Positions 1 to 12,150 are shown, counted from the first letter of the stretch. The stretch: DNA of 64,000 nt from Acholoe squamosa (GCA_949317995.1 OX439043.1:56065339-56129338), one strand, 5' to 3'. Notes: a model not told the origin generated them from the sequence alone. Made by a program: numbers and translations.

Positions 1-1418
1 GGCCACATGTAAAAATTGGTTGGCACATGCACATAAATTTGACATTATCAGCAAGGGATAACAACATCTGTGAAAATGGGCCTTCTCCAGGTATATTTAT
101 AAGCAAATGTCCACAACCATGCAAATGTCCACTTCCATGGGATTTTTTACATCATATTCCCCGAGGTGGGACTGGCATATCCCACGAAGCCAGAATAGTA
201 ACAGTTTATGATTGATTTTTCCTGTTGGTTTTTGCCACTATAACAAGAATAGTATATTGAAGCTTCTTGGCTGTAATACAGGGAGAGCTGTATCCTACCC
301 GTTACATGTAAGTGCTCCAGTGTGGAGAAAAAGAAAATAAAACTGTGCCAACACACCGTCAGCCCTCAGCCATTATGTATATAGTAAGTCTTATTTTTAA
401 CTTTGATAAACTTCAGAAGTACCTGTCGGGTATATAATAGAAACAAGCTTTATTTTACCTTTAATGAACCACGACAGAATCCGTCAAATTTGTATAGGAA
501 CAGTCTTTATTTCCTGGCTTCTTGACATCTAATTTCTTTTGTAACATTATGCTCACTTTAATTTGCTGCCATCAGACCATGCAGATTTGGAGACTGAGCA
601 TGTGCTAGCTGGGTAGATCGTATTTGTTATAATAACTTGGAATACGAATGCTGTTTTTTCCCACTGGGATGTACCTTTCCTGACAAGTAAATGTATCTAC
701 CAACAATTCTCTCTTTTATAAGTGAATCCCCGGGGGGATCCATACACTAGTCTATACGTGTTTATTTACATTTAGCCAATCCTCCCAATTTAAGACAAGA
801 ATCTAACAGAACAGTATGATACATATTATACACCCAGATAGTCGAATGTATAAACATATAAACGATTGTTAAGGTGTGAAATGTGCACAGCGTATGTCAA
901 TACTGTACCTTAAAATAAACAGTGAAACACATGGTTTCCTAATTTTCAAGAAAGAGATATCCTTTCAAATACATTGGAAGAATAAGGCTTGGGACTACAG
1001 AAAAATACTCGCCTAAGCATATTATTGACAATGTTGGCAATGCATTGTGATTTTAAATAAGGGGTAAATTTTGTTTTGGATCTTCACACCATCTGTGTAG
1101 TGTGAGTAACAAAAGCAGTGGCGGATTTAGAGGGGGACTTGGGGGAAAGCTCATGCTGTGTGGGGTAACAGAACAGAAGGAGCAGCTGTCAATGTTTATT
1201 AATTCAACCTTTGGTCTCCTACCAAGTAGCCATAGAACGTACATGCAATATTGAATAGTTGTTGACCAACCAACTCTCAACATTGGCTCAGCGTCCTTTC
1301 CTCATTGGTAATCTAGATTCCCAGTGTCCTCTCTCCAATTCCAAGAAATTACTGGACGGCCCCCTGGACGTCTCCTAGTGTCTAGTGTCTAGATTTAATT
1401 AGGGCATGTTTCTCATGC
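1..1418. other. intergenic, no gene recognised
   Basis: No reading frame here has recognisable protein motifs. The only structured item is a hAT-like terminal motif, CAGTGGCGGATTTAGAGG, near 1115. It matches the end of the small TIR element at 8043, but no partner end was found nearby, so it looks like a solo or truncated MITE end. Confidence 0.5.
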
Positions 1419-1649
1419 TTAAAATAAAAGACCACCCTATTTTCATGTTGATGTATTTTGATAGCCTTTGTGCAAATAAACAAGATTTTGGCATACTTAG
1501 TCAATTATGACGTCATACAATGCAGCAGAGGGGCCTGCTGCTACCCCTTATTGTAGTGCATAATTTACTAACTATGCCAAAATCCTGTTTATTTGTACAA
1601 AGGCTATCAAAATAACTCAACATGAAAATGGGGTGGTCTTCTCTTTTAA
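1419..1649. repeat. foldback (palindromic) repeat
   Basis: Two arms of about 90 bases are inverted copies of each other around a core of about 50 bases. The left arm reads TTAAAATAAAAGACCACC and continues with a block containing GATAGCCTTTGTGCAAATAA. The right arm carries the same blocks reversed with a few mismatches. Both outer ends are TTAA. It has no coding capacity. It is a non-autonomous foldback or MITE-like element of unknown family. Confidence 0.75.
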
Positions 1650-1653
1650 CATA

Positions 1654-2230
1654 AGGTGAGGCTCCACTACGCGATTTTTTGGTACAGTCTCACCTAATTT
1701 TATCCCTATAGTGCCTAAGGTATAGGGTGTTGATATTCCTATATTGTAAACATGAGATTCAAAATTGTAAATATGAGATTTCAGGGGTTATTTTATGGGT
1801 GATCTCTCTCCTTGTGTGCCATATTTACCAACTAACCTGCACCTGCATAGACTCTGTGATTGGGTGGGAGTTCAATATATAAACATCAACACAGTAAAAT
1901 ATAAATAACAACACAGCAGTCACACAGATCGCAGGGTCTTGTACTGTAAAAATCAAACCTGTCTGATATTGAGTTGCAGAGAGTCATCAGTGTGAAAGTC
2001 TGCAATATTTACATTAGGTCAACTTGATTTAGTAAACAAAAACATCTTTTGGCAACAAAAATGTGCCTGAGATTGTACACAAAGCCTTCCCCACATAAAC
2101 AGAAAGCTCTGTCAATCTTCTATTTACACCTTGAAATAATAACAAATACCACTCTATAGTCTGTGTTTGTGTCTGCTTTTGTGAGAATAGCTCCGATTTT
2201 CAGCAAAAATCACGTAGTGGAGCCTCACCT
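1654..2230. mobile_element. 577-bp TIR element (MITE)
   Basis: The ends are inverted repeats: the left end starts AGGTGAGGCTCCACTACG and the right end is its reverse complement with one mismatch (CACGTAGTGGAGCCTCACCT). The trinucleotide ATA flanks both ends (1651-1653 and 2231-2233), a possible target duplication. The interior is AT-rich and non-coding, so the element would need a transposase in trans. The family is not assigned. Confidence 0.75.
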
Positions 2231-3027
2231 ATACACCCTTCCGCAGCCAACAGCACACATCATAATCTTATCTAACACGGGAACACTAAGGTAATCACAC
2301 AATACTCTCTTATACAACAATCTTTACAAGTATATCATTTATATAGCTAATAAAAGTGACATACATGATAATTGGATGTATTCAGGTAACCTTGAGCGCA
2401 GGAAGTCATTTCTGATGTCTAAGGAAATAAAAAGTCGGGACCAATCTAGGCCAAGGCACTAGCAATGGGTGGTAGCCTTACATCACTGTGGACTTATTGC
2501 GTCTTGTGAAGATGAAGCTCATTAAAGAAGAAAATGTTCTTTTTGCGTTTTTATTGTCATTTGATATAAACGTTTGCTAACGTTTTAGGCGTTGAAATGT
2601 TCTTTACATTCTAATTACTTGGATTCAAATCACATATTGAATGAATATCTATGTCAATGTCTTTCAGATCATTTCTCAACATCTTGATTATGAGCAACAC
2701 TGTAAACAAATTATGCTGTCCAACGGAAAGCTCAAATGATAAAATCTCAATGTAAACCCCTTAGATCTAAGACAATTATTTTCAAAGTAAGCTAAATCAT
2801 TTCCTCTGTGTCTCCACATAAGCCACACCCGGACTTTTATAATAAGCTATGGGCCAGACTCTACTTTTTGATTTCGCAGACTTTATCTTTTAGTTAATTT
2901 TCACTAGTCGGAGGCTAGCAGTAAAATGTCATCCTTTTGTCCATAAATGATTCGTGTTTGCTTTTTACCATACTATTGAAAGTCGTTTAGAAAGGGCCGC
3001 TTTGAGGACTTATTCTAGTATCAAGAA
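2231..3027. other. intergenic, likely GPCR 3' flank
   Basis: No gene is seen. On the minus strand this is the 3' flank of the GPCR gene. An AATAAA (TTTATT on the plus strand, 2550-2555) could be its poly(A) signal, and another lies immediately beside the stop codon (about 3032). Neither assignment is certain. Confidence 0.4.
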
Positions 3028-4056
3028 TTAATTTATTGATGGGTCAACAGCATTGTTTGGCTTGAGACCCAGAAGCTTACGAAAGGACACCCTAAAATCT
3101 TCACTTTTCCAGGCATAAATGAGTGGATTCAGCCATGTGTTAGCCCAATAAATCACTACAGTAAAAATCTCTACTTGGGACCAGAAAGTTGTGCGATTTA
3201 CTGACATGATAACTGTAGCGATAACCTGGGGGATGTAACAAATAAAATATGTGCCCAATACTGTGATCATCATTTTAGCTATTTTCTTTTGCTGGCGGTT
3301 CATTGCAGCTTCATAGGTATCATAGGGCTGATTCTGTGCTGCAATAGCCTGTCCCTGCTTATGTGCTATTCTGGCAATTGCAATATAGAAAGCAACCGTC
3401 AAAACAGCTACAGTTGCCATTTGCGGCAGAAAGATATTGACATATACGAATCTATTGAGAAAAACAGGAAATTTACATGTCATACCAATTTTCAACTTGT
3501 TTGCAAATACAAAAATTGCCGTCAATTCGGTTACAAGAATGATCCAAGTTAGACCAATGATGAGGAAGGTTTTTGTGCGATTGACCCAGAGCGGATAGCG
3601 AAATGGGTGGGCGATGTAGAAATATCTGTCTATGGCGATCCACAAAATGCTCATCAGGTTTGTGCCCACTGATATGACACTTAGTGTTTTATCAATAAGG
3701 CAGACTGGGATGAAGATATCACCATCAGGCAAGTAGTGGTGAATCATATTCAAAGGGGTCAAGCTACCTCCCAACATATCAGCTGCCGCGAGGCTACAAA
3801 TCAGAAAGTTAGTGGTGGTTTGAAGTTTTTCAAATCGGAACACTGCCACAATAGTGAGTAAGTTGCCAAAGATGGCAAAGGCAGAGAATATGAGTCTTAC
3901 ACTGAGGTAGATTGCCATGACGGAGGTGGAGACCAAGGGATGCTCATAGGTGTTGTTTGAAGTGAAGCTACTGTTGCCCATTCCTGCTGTAGTTACATTG
4001 GTGAAGTTGTGAGCCCACCGTGGACCTTCTGTGGCTAAAGCCGTGGTGTTCTCCAT
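3028..4056 (-). CDS. rhodopsin-class (class A) G-protein-coupled receptor, orphan
   Basis: A seven-transmembrane plasma-membrane receptor of 342 aa with its whole coding region in one exon. The N-terminal tail has five N-glycosylation sequons (N3, N17, N20, N28, N34). TM1 is about 45-73 with N65 (the GN motif), TM2 81-107 with D93, TM3 117-149 with C119 and an intact DRY at 143-145, TM4 161-185 with W171, TM5 203-230, TM6 258-284, and TM7 292-315 with NPLIY at 310-314. C194 in extracellular loop 2 can pair with C119. The TM6 motif reads FICYIP, so the usual toggle tryptophan is Tyr274. The start is the ATG at 4056: an upstream in-frame ATG at 4182 exists, but a good acceptor (CTGCTTTTTACAG) ends at 4074, so 4057-4073 is 5' UTR and the rest is intron. 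The tail is short and lacks a palmitoylation cysteine. The ligand is unknown; biogenic-amine or adenosine-like is only a guess. Confidence 0.93.
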   Translation of the reverse strand: MENTTALATEGPRWAHNFTNVTTAGMGNSSFTSNNTYEHPLVSTSVMAIYLSVRLIFSAFAIFGNLLTIVAVFRFEKLQTTTNFLICSLAAADMLGGSLTPLNMIHHYLPDGDIFIPVCLIDKTLSVISVGTNLMSILWIAIDRYFYIAHPFRYPLWVNRTKTFLIIGLTWIILVTELTAIFVFANKLKIGMTCKFPVFLNRFVYVNIFLPQMATVAVLTVAFYIAIARIAHKQGQAIAAQNQPYDTYEAAMNRQQKKIAKMMITVLGTYFICYIPQVIATVIMSVNRTTFWSQVEIFTVVIYWANTWLNPLIYAWKSEDFRVSFRKLLGLKPNNAVDPSIN

Positions 4057-4073
4057 ACTTGGAAGACCTTTTC

Positions 4074-4087
4074 CTGTAAAAAGCAGT
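4074..4087 (-). promoter_or_regulatory. 3' splice site in the 5' UTR of the GPCR gene
   Basis: On the minus strand a pyrimidine tract followed by ACAG|GAAAAGG lies 17 bases before the ATG. This indicates a spliced 5' UTR exon farther upstream (above 4182), which was not located. Confidence 0.6.
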
Positions 4088-4348
4088 ATGCAAAATGACC
4101 AAGATGAATCGAAGTTAGTAAAAAGAAACATCAAAGAAAGGTCCCCTGTATATATATAGCTTACAACCCTGTCCTCATACAATAACCCCGCGTAACTTTT
4201 TCTAAACTATAGTAAGTATTTTAGTAGATAGGCGATCAGTTTAAGGACTGGACGCCTTCACATATGAATACCCATGTCATGGGAAAGTTATGCTGGTTGG
4301 GGAATGGGCATGACAGTGTCACCATCGGGTAATAAGCATAGAACAGTC

Positions 4349-5403
4349 GTAATACCTCGCAAATAAAGCGCGGCTTATACGCGATGATAGTGCCTCAATG
4401 TGCTTTATAGTACATTTTGTACCAGCAAAGATTTGGGTGAGCCTTATAGGCCCAGCAGGGATAAACACTAATGGCCAGTAATTCTGAGTGCTGGCCAGTG
4501 ATTTTTTTTTCAAAACCAACCTTCCTACTGGCCCGGGTGGCCAGTGGGCTTTTCCCGAACTAACATCCCGGGGACTAACATCTACTGCATCATCTGGTAG
4601 AAAAGGCTGTCATAGCTATGAGGATGCAATCATCAAAACATCAGAGAAAGTATGCTATGGTGTGCTAGAAAAATAAGTCTAAAGTGGGCCCTCCAATAGA
4701 GCTGATTTTTTACCTGATTTTGAATCAGGAACCATCGGGTATATATTTGGGTTATACTTATAGCTGTCTCCTGAAAAGATCTAGCATGCTTGATATTTCC
4801 AAAAGACCGCCCCGTTTTTATGCCCGATTTTGGGTCCTAACTATGTAAAAAAAAAGCTATTTTTTTACTGAAAATCATGCACAAGTTTTTACCCGATTTT
4901 TTTTACTATGGTACTTTCAATTGGTGTTGATGCATACTAGGAACATCAAGTTTTTACCCGATTTTTTTATCGGCCATAATGGAGGACCCACTTTATGGTG
5001 GTGTTGGAATTTTAACATACTGACATATGTTGTCCTTCGATTATTGGCCTATGGTACTTTCAATTGGTGTTGATGCATACTAGGAACATCAAGATGATAA
5101 CTTCTAGGTGAATATCTCCAATAACGTGCCTATCCTAGGGTTTCAATTCTTTTTACTTTTTGAAAAAAAAAAAATCTTTCATGTAACACAGGTTATTTCA
5201 GCTTCAAATCCCGGGCCAACAGGTTTAGCTGCGGGCCAATAGATTTCTAGGGCCTTTGGCCCGGGTGGCCAGTGGCGAAAAAAGTTAGTGTCTACCCCTG
5301 CATAGGCAAAGCGTATTATACAGTATTAAACAGCACAATGTCTAGTCCTCCAAAGTTGGGGTGCGTCTTATACGCGGGGTGCGCCTTATACACGAGGTAT
5401 TAC
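4349..5403. mobile_element. about 1.05-kb TIR element of the GTATAAGGCGCA family
   Basis: The left end carries GTAATACCTCGC followed by diverged TTATACGCG-type motifs. The right end has CGCCTTATACACGAGGTATTAC, the inverse of the left. The ends match those of the shorter elements at 14156, 23783 and 49319. The interior has two copies of a CCCGGGTGGCCAGTGG motif (near 4530 and 5260) and a perfect 45-bp direct repeat (4906-4950 and 5049-5093). No transposase frame was seen. The assignment is weaker than for the other three because the left end is diverged. Confidence 0.5.
4906..5093. repeat. perfect 45-bp direct repeat
   Basis: The same 45 bases, starting CTATGGTACTTTCAATTGG and ending AACATCAAG, occur at 4906-4950 and 5049-5093, 143 bases apart. 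The second copy is followed by unrelated sequence. Confidence 0.9.
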
Positions 5404-8042
5404 ATGTATTTGGAGAGAAATCATGAGTCGAATATTACAAAACAACGTGCACTGAAAACGCACCGCTACTGGAAAGTCGTCATATATGATGAGTTTAGGG
5501 TCATCAGAGGGTCGTGAGGCCTTTATGACTACCCCAAGTCGTCATACTGATCACCTAGGCTCTACTACTAGCTTGGGTGTTTGCCATAAGAGGTCCCTTC
5601 TATGACTTCTGTGCTACTAATGAAGTATACTGGGTTGTATATAGGCTCATAAATATACAATGCTCTTATTGTATTGTTGCTATGACAAGCGAAATAATAA
5701 GGAGTATTTGACGAAGATTTTCTTGTAAAGGATGGAAACGTTTAAATAGAAATATAGAAAGAGAAATAGATCCTTATGCTTATAACACCTCTCTTATGGA
5801 TAGTGCTGGAGTATAAGTCCATATCTATTCAGTCTATGACACAGTAGATGGGTGTACTCACACAGCACTACATAATGGTCAAATGACCTATGATAGTGGG
5901 TTCAGAAGAATAAATACTGATTCATGGGTGAGGGCATAGGATATATGTTACAGAAAGTAATCCCCCTCCCAAATAAAACCAACACTATGTGTTAATTGTT
6001 AGAAACAATACCACCGGGGTAGGATGTATGTAACTACTGCACAGGACAATATGGCTGTAAAGGGAACACTTAGTGAAGACTTTAGGTTGTCAGTGATGAC
6101 CAACAGTTGTCACCTATGACTACCCCATGACGACCTAAAGCTGTAGATTTAGGTATCGTCAACCTGAGGACCTAAAGTCGTCAGTATTGGCGAGTTTTGG
6201 ATCCTGTAGGTTTTCAGTGTGGCAGTGGGTGACGTTCTGGATAATTTTCGTCCATGTCTGTATTTTGGTGCATCGCATGCTAAGATATCTGAAACAGGCG
6301 CAGAGAAAATATATTTCAAACGAAGAATGGTAGCAACTTGCTGGAATTCGGAATGTAGGTCGAATAATACTCCAGATCCACACTTGCCAAATAGCTGCGA
6401 AAATATCGCTTGTGAAATTGACATCACGAATTCAAGCGAATTGATAAGACAGAAGATTAATCATTTCACAGACTTCCGTGAAATGCATTGGAAAAAAATC
6501 AAACTGAAGGAAATGTTAGTTCCCATGTGAATGTCAACCAGATGTCAACAAGTTGTACCTATGCGGTAACTTCTGTACTCTTTCAGTTTACAAAATAAGA
6601 ACATTTTAGAATGAAAGTAGGGAATTGCTTATAGCATAATCGGAACCTTTAAAAAGGATTGCCTATGATCTTTTCCTTTGTTTCTTATATTTTTTTTTCT
6701 TGTGTTATCTCCATAGACATTATATAAGAAAAAAAAATATGTAGATCTCCGCTCACGTTGCTACGTCCAACGGTGTGACGAAAGTAATGGGTTTTAGAAA
6801 AGAAGATAACACTTTTACGCGTATAGTAAATCATGTATGTTTTAGATAACAAATTATAGAAATGTTTTACTAACCTTACACTGTTGTTGGAGATGGGGTC
6901 TTGTAAGTTGTGGAGCCCTGTATGTAGTGTGTGTGGTCAAAAGGCGATTGGGCTAATGACGCGATGTCCAATAACAAGCAATGTATAAATACTGATCACA
7001 CCTGAAGGCAGGTGTATCATTATGCTAATTATAATCTGTCCAGCACTATCTGTATATGAAGGCCTTGGATAATGATCCTGTTTCCACATAATTATTCTTT
7101 TGTTTAACTAGAACATTTGTTCATTGATACATGATAAATTCACTTCTGCAAATTAGTTGAATGGCATGTTGAACATTTTATAACACAATTCCATGACATA
7201 AATACCAAATAGAGGAGGAATTGGAGGTTGTAGAGGCTCCCAAGATTACACTCCAAATGACCAAAGTAAGTGCAATTCTGACCCCCATTGGCCCTGTATT
7301 TGACCACCCAATCAATCCTATTGGGCTGTGGTTGGAACCAAGTAAGTGATTCTTCCCAAATATCAACAGCTTTGGCACTAAAGATTTGATGTAAAAACTG
7401 AATTTTCCCCATCAGGATACCAAACTCTTGACATTTTATTTGACTTAGCCTCTTGACACAGTTCACTGGTGTTGGATAAGGGGGTTTCCCCCAATAATGA
7501 GAAGGCCCCCAATATGTAAGAATAGCGACCCCCCCCCCCCCAATCGAGACCCCCCCCCCGTCCAATAAATATTGTTTCCTATGTACGACCCTGCAACTTC
7601 AGCCTGGAGTCTTTTTGTGAAATCAGTGGCAGTCCATACAAAAAGTTTTTCAGTGTGAAGGACATTCGGTCCTGCAGCTTTTGAATTCTGCAGGCCCAGC
7701 ACGACTTCCGCAGGACCAGTAAGCATTCATCAGTGATAGTAATCCCTTGTTGTCCTGCATGTTTTAATCATTGGAATAATCTCGATATGCAAAAGGTGAG
7801 GAAATTTTTACTGGAGGCTGTGAAAATCATTCATAACATTCATGATTTCTATTCTACTGCAGAAACCTGTTCTACACTGCAGAAACCTTAATAATTGTCC
7901 GATTTACAATCTGTAGTTTAAAAAACTAGCATATAGAGCAAAGTCTACCCAGTCATTCAGACTGGTAGTCTTCATTCTTCTGCCAGTCTTTTAGACGTTT
8001 TGCCGGCTATAACTGGCAGCTGATAGGTTTTCTTATTGACTG
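5404..8042. other. intergenic, no gene recognised
   Basis: Reading frames of up to about 140 codons occur, but none has recognisable motifs. Related fragments around GACTACCCC and GACGACCTAAAG occur near 5460-5550 and 6065-6200, which suggests an old degenerate repeat. Homopolymer C runs occur at about 7530-7560. Confidence 0.45.
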
Positions 8043-8179
8043 CAGTGGCGGATCCAAGATTATGAAGGGGAGGGGGCACACCCATTGTTTAATACAATAT
8101 CTTTCGCTAGATTTTGGGGCCACTTTCAAGTACTGGCAAAAGGGGACCCCCACCCCCCCCCCATCTAAATCCGCCACTA
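8043..8179. mobile_element. small hAT-like MITE
   Basis: It begins CAGTGGCGGATCCAAGA and ends with the inverse, AAATCCGCCACTA, about 137 bases long. CAGNGGCGG ends are typical of hAT-type non-autonomous elements. The flanks share GACTG, but a clean 8-bp target duplication is not evident. It has no coding content. Confidence 0.6.
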
Positions 8180-10179
8180 GACTGACCCTCTGCCTATATG
8201 CAGCCTCTTGTTTGACATGAAGTTGATGATGGTAACTAGATCTTATTCTACAACCTAATTACAGAGTCACCTCAGTACTTACAATGTGTCCATCATACTT
8301 ATCTGTTCACCTGTTGATAAAACCCCCTTAGTGGATTCTCTTATGCATTCCATCTATGGTATAGTTCTGTGGATGAGAGTGGACACACCCAGTTTCTGAT
8401 GTAGGTTTGACGTCATTTTGGTCAAGGCATTAAATGAATGATCAGACTCAGTGCATTGACTTCATTTTCTTAAAATGAGGTCATTAGGCCTACCCGGCTG
8501 TATGGCGGATATTGTGTTTATAGATATTGCATTAGTTGTGATAATGCATAAATGTAGCCCTGACGATCGAGTGACTCTCCAAATAAAGCGGCAAACAAAT
8601 TTTCGCCCCTTTTGAGCAAAAAATCCTGCGCGCCACTAAAGAATAAAAGGGGGGAAGAAAAGATTTCAGGCCCCTCCGAGGGGGAACGGAAAAATTTCAG
8701 ACCCCTCTGAGGGGGGGGGGCCGGAAATATTTTCGCCATGCATGCGCGGAATTTCACCAATCCCCCTGTTGTTAAAAAATGGCCACTCCCTAACTGCGTC
8801 AAAACGCCACTTATGGCAGCTAGATAGTTATAAGTTTGACCCTTTCTGTTGATGAGAATAGTCTATCGTTTGCTCAATATCCTACCACACACATTATGTC
8901 ACATTTGCTGTAAAATTCTCAAAACCAATTCATGACGTTAAAGATCGGTTAGAAGCTACTTATCTCAGACATTCATACCTGCTATAAACGTTTTGTACAA
9001 CTTGTATTCGTAAACCTTATTTTGCTTCTAACCTTTGTGCTTTTTGTAATTTTTGACTATTTGCAATCCCAAGAAAATGTCCAAAATATAGTTATATCTG
9101 GAGGTTCCATCATTGGCCACAGGTGGCATGTCTGAGCCACTGTCATTCTCATAGACTACAACATTGTGTAACACCATTTGGGATGGAGGAGATCTTAGAG
9201 GGAATCAGGGAGGGTGCCCACAATTACCCTGAGTACAGTTTTCACTATTTTTTTAGAATGGTTTAGAATTTCACACACAGATTTATGGGTACATTTCCAG
9301 CATGAATCAATGGAAAAGTGACCTTGGGTTAGCTCCTACCCCATCTTTAACCTTGGGCGAATTGTTAAAATCAGATATTGGCAAACTGCACTGACAATCA
9401 GTTATCAAGAAAATGAAAATAAAGATAGCATAGCTACACTGATTATGATACATAATAACTAATAGGTTCTGAGATTCTGCTAGATATCAATCCCAATAGG
9501 AATTCGCTGTCAACATTAAATTGAAAATATTTTATTGGCAACTTTATATCACATCGTGGAGCGTTTTACACAAATAACATAAGTTAATACTCGCATTGTT
9601 GATCAAAATCTATAACTGTATAAACAGTCTGTCATATCCGAGAACTGTATGATGGTAGTGTTACTACAATGCATTTCAATTTTATGCCCATACTGTTTGC
9701 TTGATAAGTTTTTGGAAGTCCTTGATGCGTTCACAACACTTGGCCACTATAGAGACACAGGTCAAATTCCTCGTGTGATAACCCTCAGTGGTGACCAATT
9801 CGAGTACTACTTTGTATCAAATAAAGTTAATTTGGGCAGAAACGTTCCACAACTCATTTGTCATATCCAAGATTATTACACGATTTCTTTGATTTTGGGT
9901 GCTTTTTATGGATATTCCCGTTCTGATACCTGTCGATATTGCATGCCCCATGGCATGAACCCTGAGTTTGATATCAGGCACGCTTTGGGGGGATATCAGG
10001 CATCCGGTGCATGAATATCACCCAGCTGTAGCCACTACATTCATAGAATGAAAGGCTTCAACTCTGGGAATGACTCTACCAGTAATGAAATTATGGCCGA
10101 CTCAAACTGGCCACAATGCATTAGGTGACCATTCGACATCAAGACTCTTTTGTCCAGCTTTCGACAAGACCAGCCCATT

Positions 10180-10183
<4 letters not shown>
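8180..10183. other. intergenic; one unrecognised ORF
   Basis: No gene is recognised. An open frame of 121 codons at 9649-10014 (plus) has protein-like composition (cysteine pairs CPYC and CRYC), but no known motif, no splice partners and no clear promoter. Its length is within chance for this much DNA. Near 8640-8720 a GC-rich phrase (CCCCTCYGAGGGGG) is repeated. Confidence 0.4.

Positions 10184-10241
<58 letters not shown>
10184..10241. repeat. (GA)n microsatellite
   Basis: About 29 uninterrupted AG dinucleotides. Open frames that cross it encode an artificial Arg-Glu repeat and are not genes. Confidence 0.98.
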
Positions 10242-10244
<3 letters not shown>

Positions 10245-10977
10245 GTGATTCTTCTATTGATGCCTATTTGCACAGGTCCTCCGGGCTGGCCTTGGTCGTG
10301 TTATATCTGCACAAGTCAACATGTGTGAGCAAAGCCATTGCTACTTTTTAGTATTACAATGATAATTTATATACGCACCTGGACTTATGTCTGTCTGTCA
10401 TAGCATTATGTAAAATAAGCATACCACAACACATGAACAGGTTTTCTAAAGATCACATCATGCACATGCCAACCTCTCTACAATACTTGGAGACGGTGGG
10501 CAGTGGTCTCTGTTTTTTTTTTTTTCATTTACATAAGCAGTTCATTGTGTACACACACAAGAGGGTCTTTCGCTTCATGAGTTGCTCTGTTACTATCCTA
10601 TCCCGAGATACAGCTGGGTTAGTGAGCAACTCGGGAGAGATATAGGCCCAGCTAGGAGTAACTCGGCAGTAGGCAAACCCAGAGGAGAGCTACTCCAGCT
10701 GAAGTTCACATGTACTCAGCATATGTCTGCAGTACTGGTAGAAGCAGTTAAACAACAGACTACACTGAGCATATCAACATTATACCACAGAGCAACTCAC
10801 TGAATACAGCTCATGTATACGAAGCTCAGAGAGGCCTGCACAATAAGACAGCTAATACACAGATATGGAGGAGGAAGAGGACCCTGCCGATCTCTCCAGG
10901 TTAGAATACGATTGACTTGTTTCTTGTTGAAATTCCCCCATCTTCGTATCATCTATGACTATCAACTCTATAGCTTG

Positions 10978-10978
<1 letters not shown>

Positions 10979-11027
<49 letters not shown>
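10979..11027. repeat. (CT)n microsatellite
   Basis: About 24 CT dinucleotides, followed by a pyrimidine-rich stretch to about 11220. It is the reverse complement in type of the (GA)n tract 740 bases upstream. Confidence 0.98.
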
Positions 11028-11031
<4 letters not shown>

Positions 11032-11149
11032 TAACACACACCCTCCTCTCATCTACCCTCTCTACTTCCTCTTTCTTCCTCTCTACCTCCTCCTCTCACA
11101 CTTGCCCTTGCAGTTTCTCCCTTAGCCCCTCCTTCCTCTTCCTTCCCTG

Positions 11150-11156
<7 letters not shown>

Positions 11157-11203
<47 letters not shown>
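11157..11203. repeat. second (CT)n microsatellite
   Basis: CT dinucleotides with one TTTC interruption, in the same polypyrimidine block as the tract at 10979. The whole block 10979-11222 is strongly strand-asymmetric. Confidence 0.95.
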
Positions 11204-11484
11204 ATCCCTCTGCCTCTCCCTCAGATTTTTCTGGTTCTCTGTGCAAAGGTAATTGTCTCAATCCTTCAGTACCTCAGCCACGCCTACTTCAGAGCAGGAC
11301 CCTGCTGTGGAGGTGGGGGAGAGCTCCATACCCTTAGTACGTGCTTTCCCTCTGACTGGCACACCGTTGTATACTCTAGGAGTAGCTATAAATATCCATA
11401 CGAGCAGGCCTGAGTCCCTCAGTGTCTGTCACACTACCTGTATGAGGTGTAATACATGTTGGGGGGGGGGGTATTGAGGTGCTC

Positions 11485-12150
11485 GACATATGACCAATGC
11501 TGATGTTGAGGCAGAGAGAAAGGAGCATCAATGTCGGTAGTGGCAGTGAAAATGACAGCAAAATGTCGTATGAGGAGAAGGCCGACGCTGAAGGATGGTG
11601 TTTTTAATTTGGTGTAGCCACAGTAGCAGATGTTGTAGAAGAGGATTAACTAGTGTTTGTTATCATCCAAGGTGCAGCCTTGACAGTGTCGAGAAACACT
11701 GGACGAGAAGGACTGTGAAATTTCGAATTTCTGATCTAAAATTTCGAGACTATCAAATATTTTTAACTGATTAAGTTTACCATACTTTTGCTAGATATTA
11801 TTCACTGTTTTAAATTTTAGGGGCCATTTACCGAATCGTCATTGTGTTTGTTTTATTGCACTTGTGTAGGTTAATTTGTGATTCAGAATTCCAATTATCA
11901 TCACCCCTCCCCATTTAAAATTAGTTTGGTTTATCATTATTAGATTTTCCATATAATGTAAAGGTTGAGATCTTCGGCATATGGCTGATGTTAAAGCAGA
12001 CAGAAAGGAGCTTTGGTGTTGATAGTGGCAGTAATATTCAAAATGAAGCAAAATATTGTACGAGCAGAAGGCAGAAGCAGGAGAAGTGTTGTAGCAACAG
12101 TAGCGGATGGTGTAGAAGAGGGCTAACTAGTTCTTGTCATAATGTATAGA
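11485..12150. repeat. diverged tandem duplication (about 490-bp period)
   Basis: Segments 11485-11670 and 11975-12150 share the same order of blocks: ATATG, CTGATGTT, AGAAAGGAGC, GATAGTGGCAGT-type, AGCAAAAT, GTAGAAGAGG and TAACTAGT. They have many substitutions and small indels. The sequence between is AT-rich. No function is apparent and neither copy is open in a convincing frame. Confidence 0.65.

Noticed and set aside
4057-4182. 42-residue N-terminal extension of the GPCR from an earlier ATG
   Set aside because: An acceptor site lies 17 bases before the second ATG, which begins a typical glycosylated N-terminus; the extension is most likely intron.
6219-6530. 103-codon plus-strand frame
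   Set aside because: It has no motif and overlaps an antisense frame and degenerate repeat fragments; it is consistent with chance.
10070-10351. Open frames with long Arg-Glu runs
   Set aside because: They are translations of the (GA)n microsatellite; there is no coding evidence outside the repeat.
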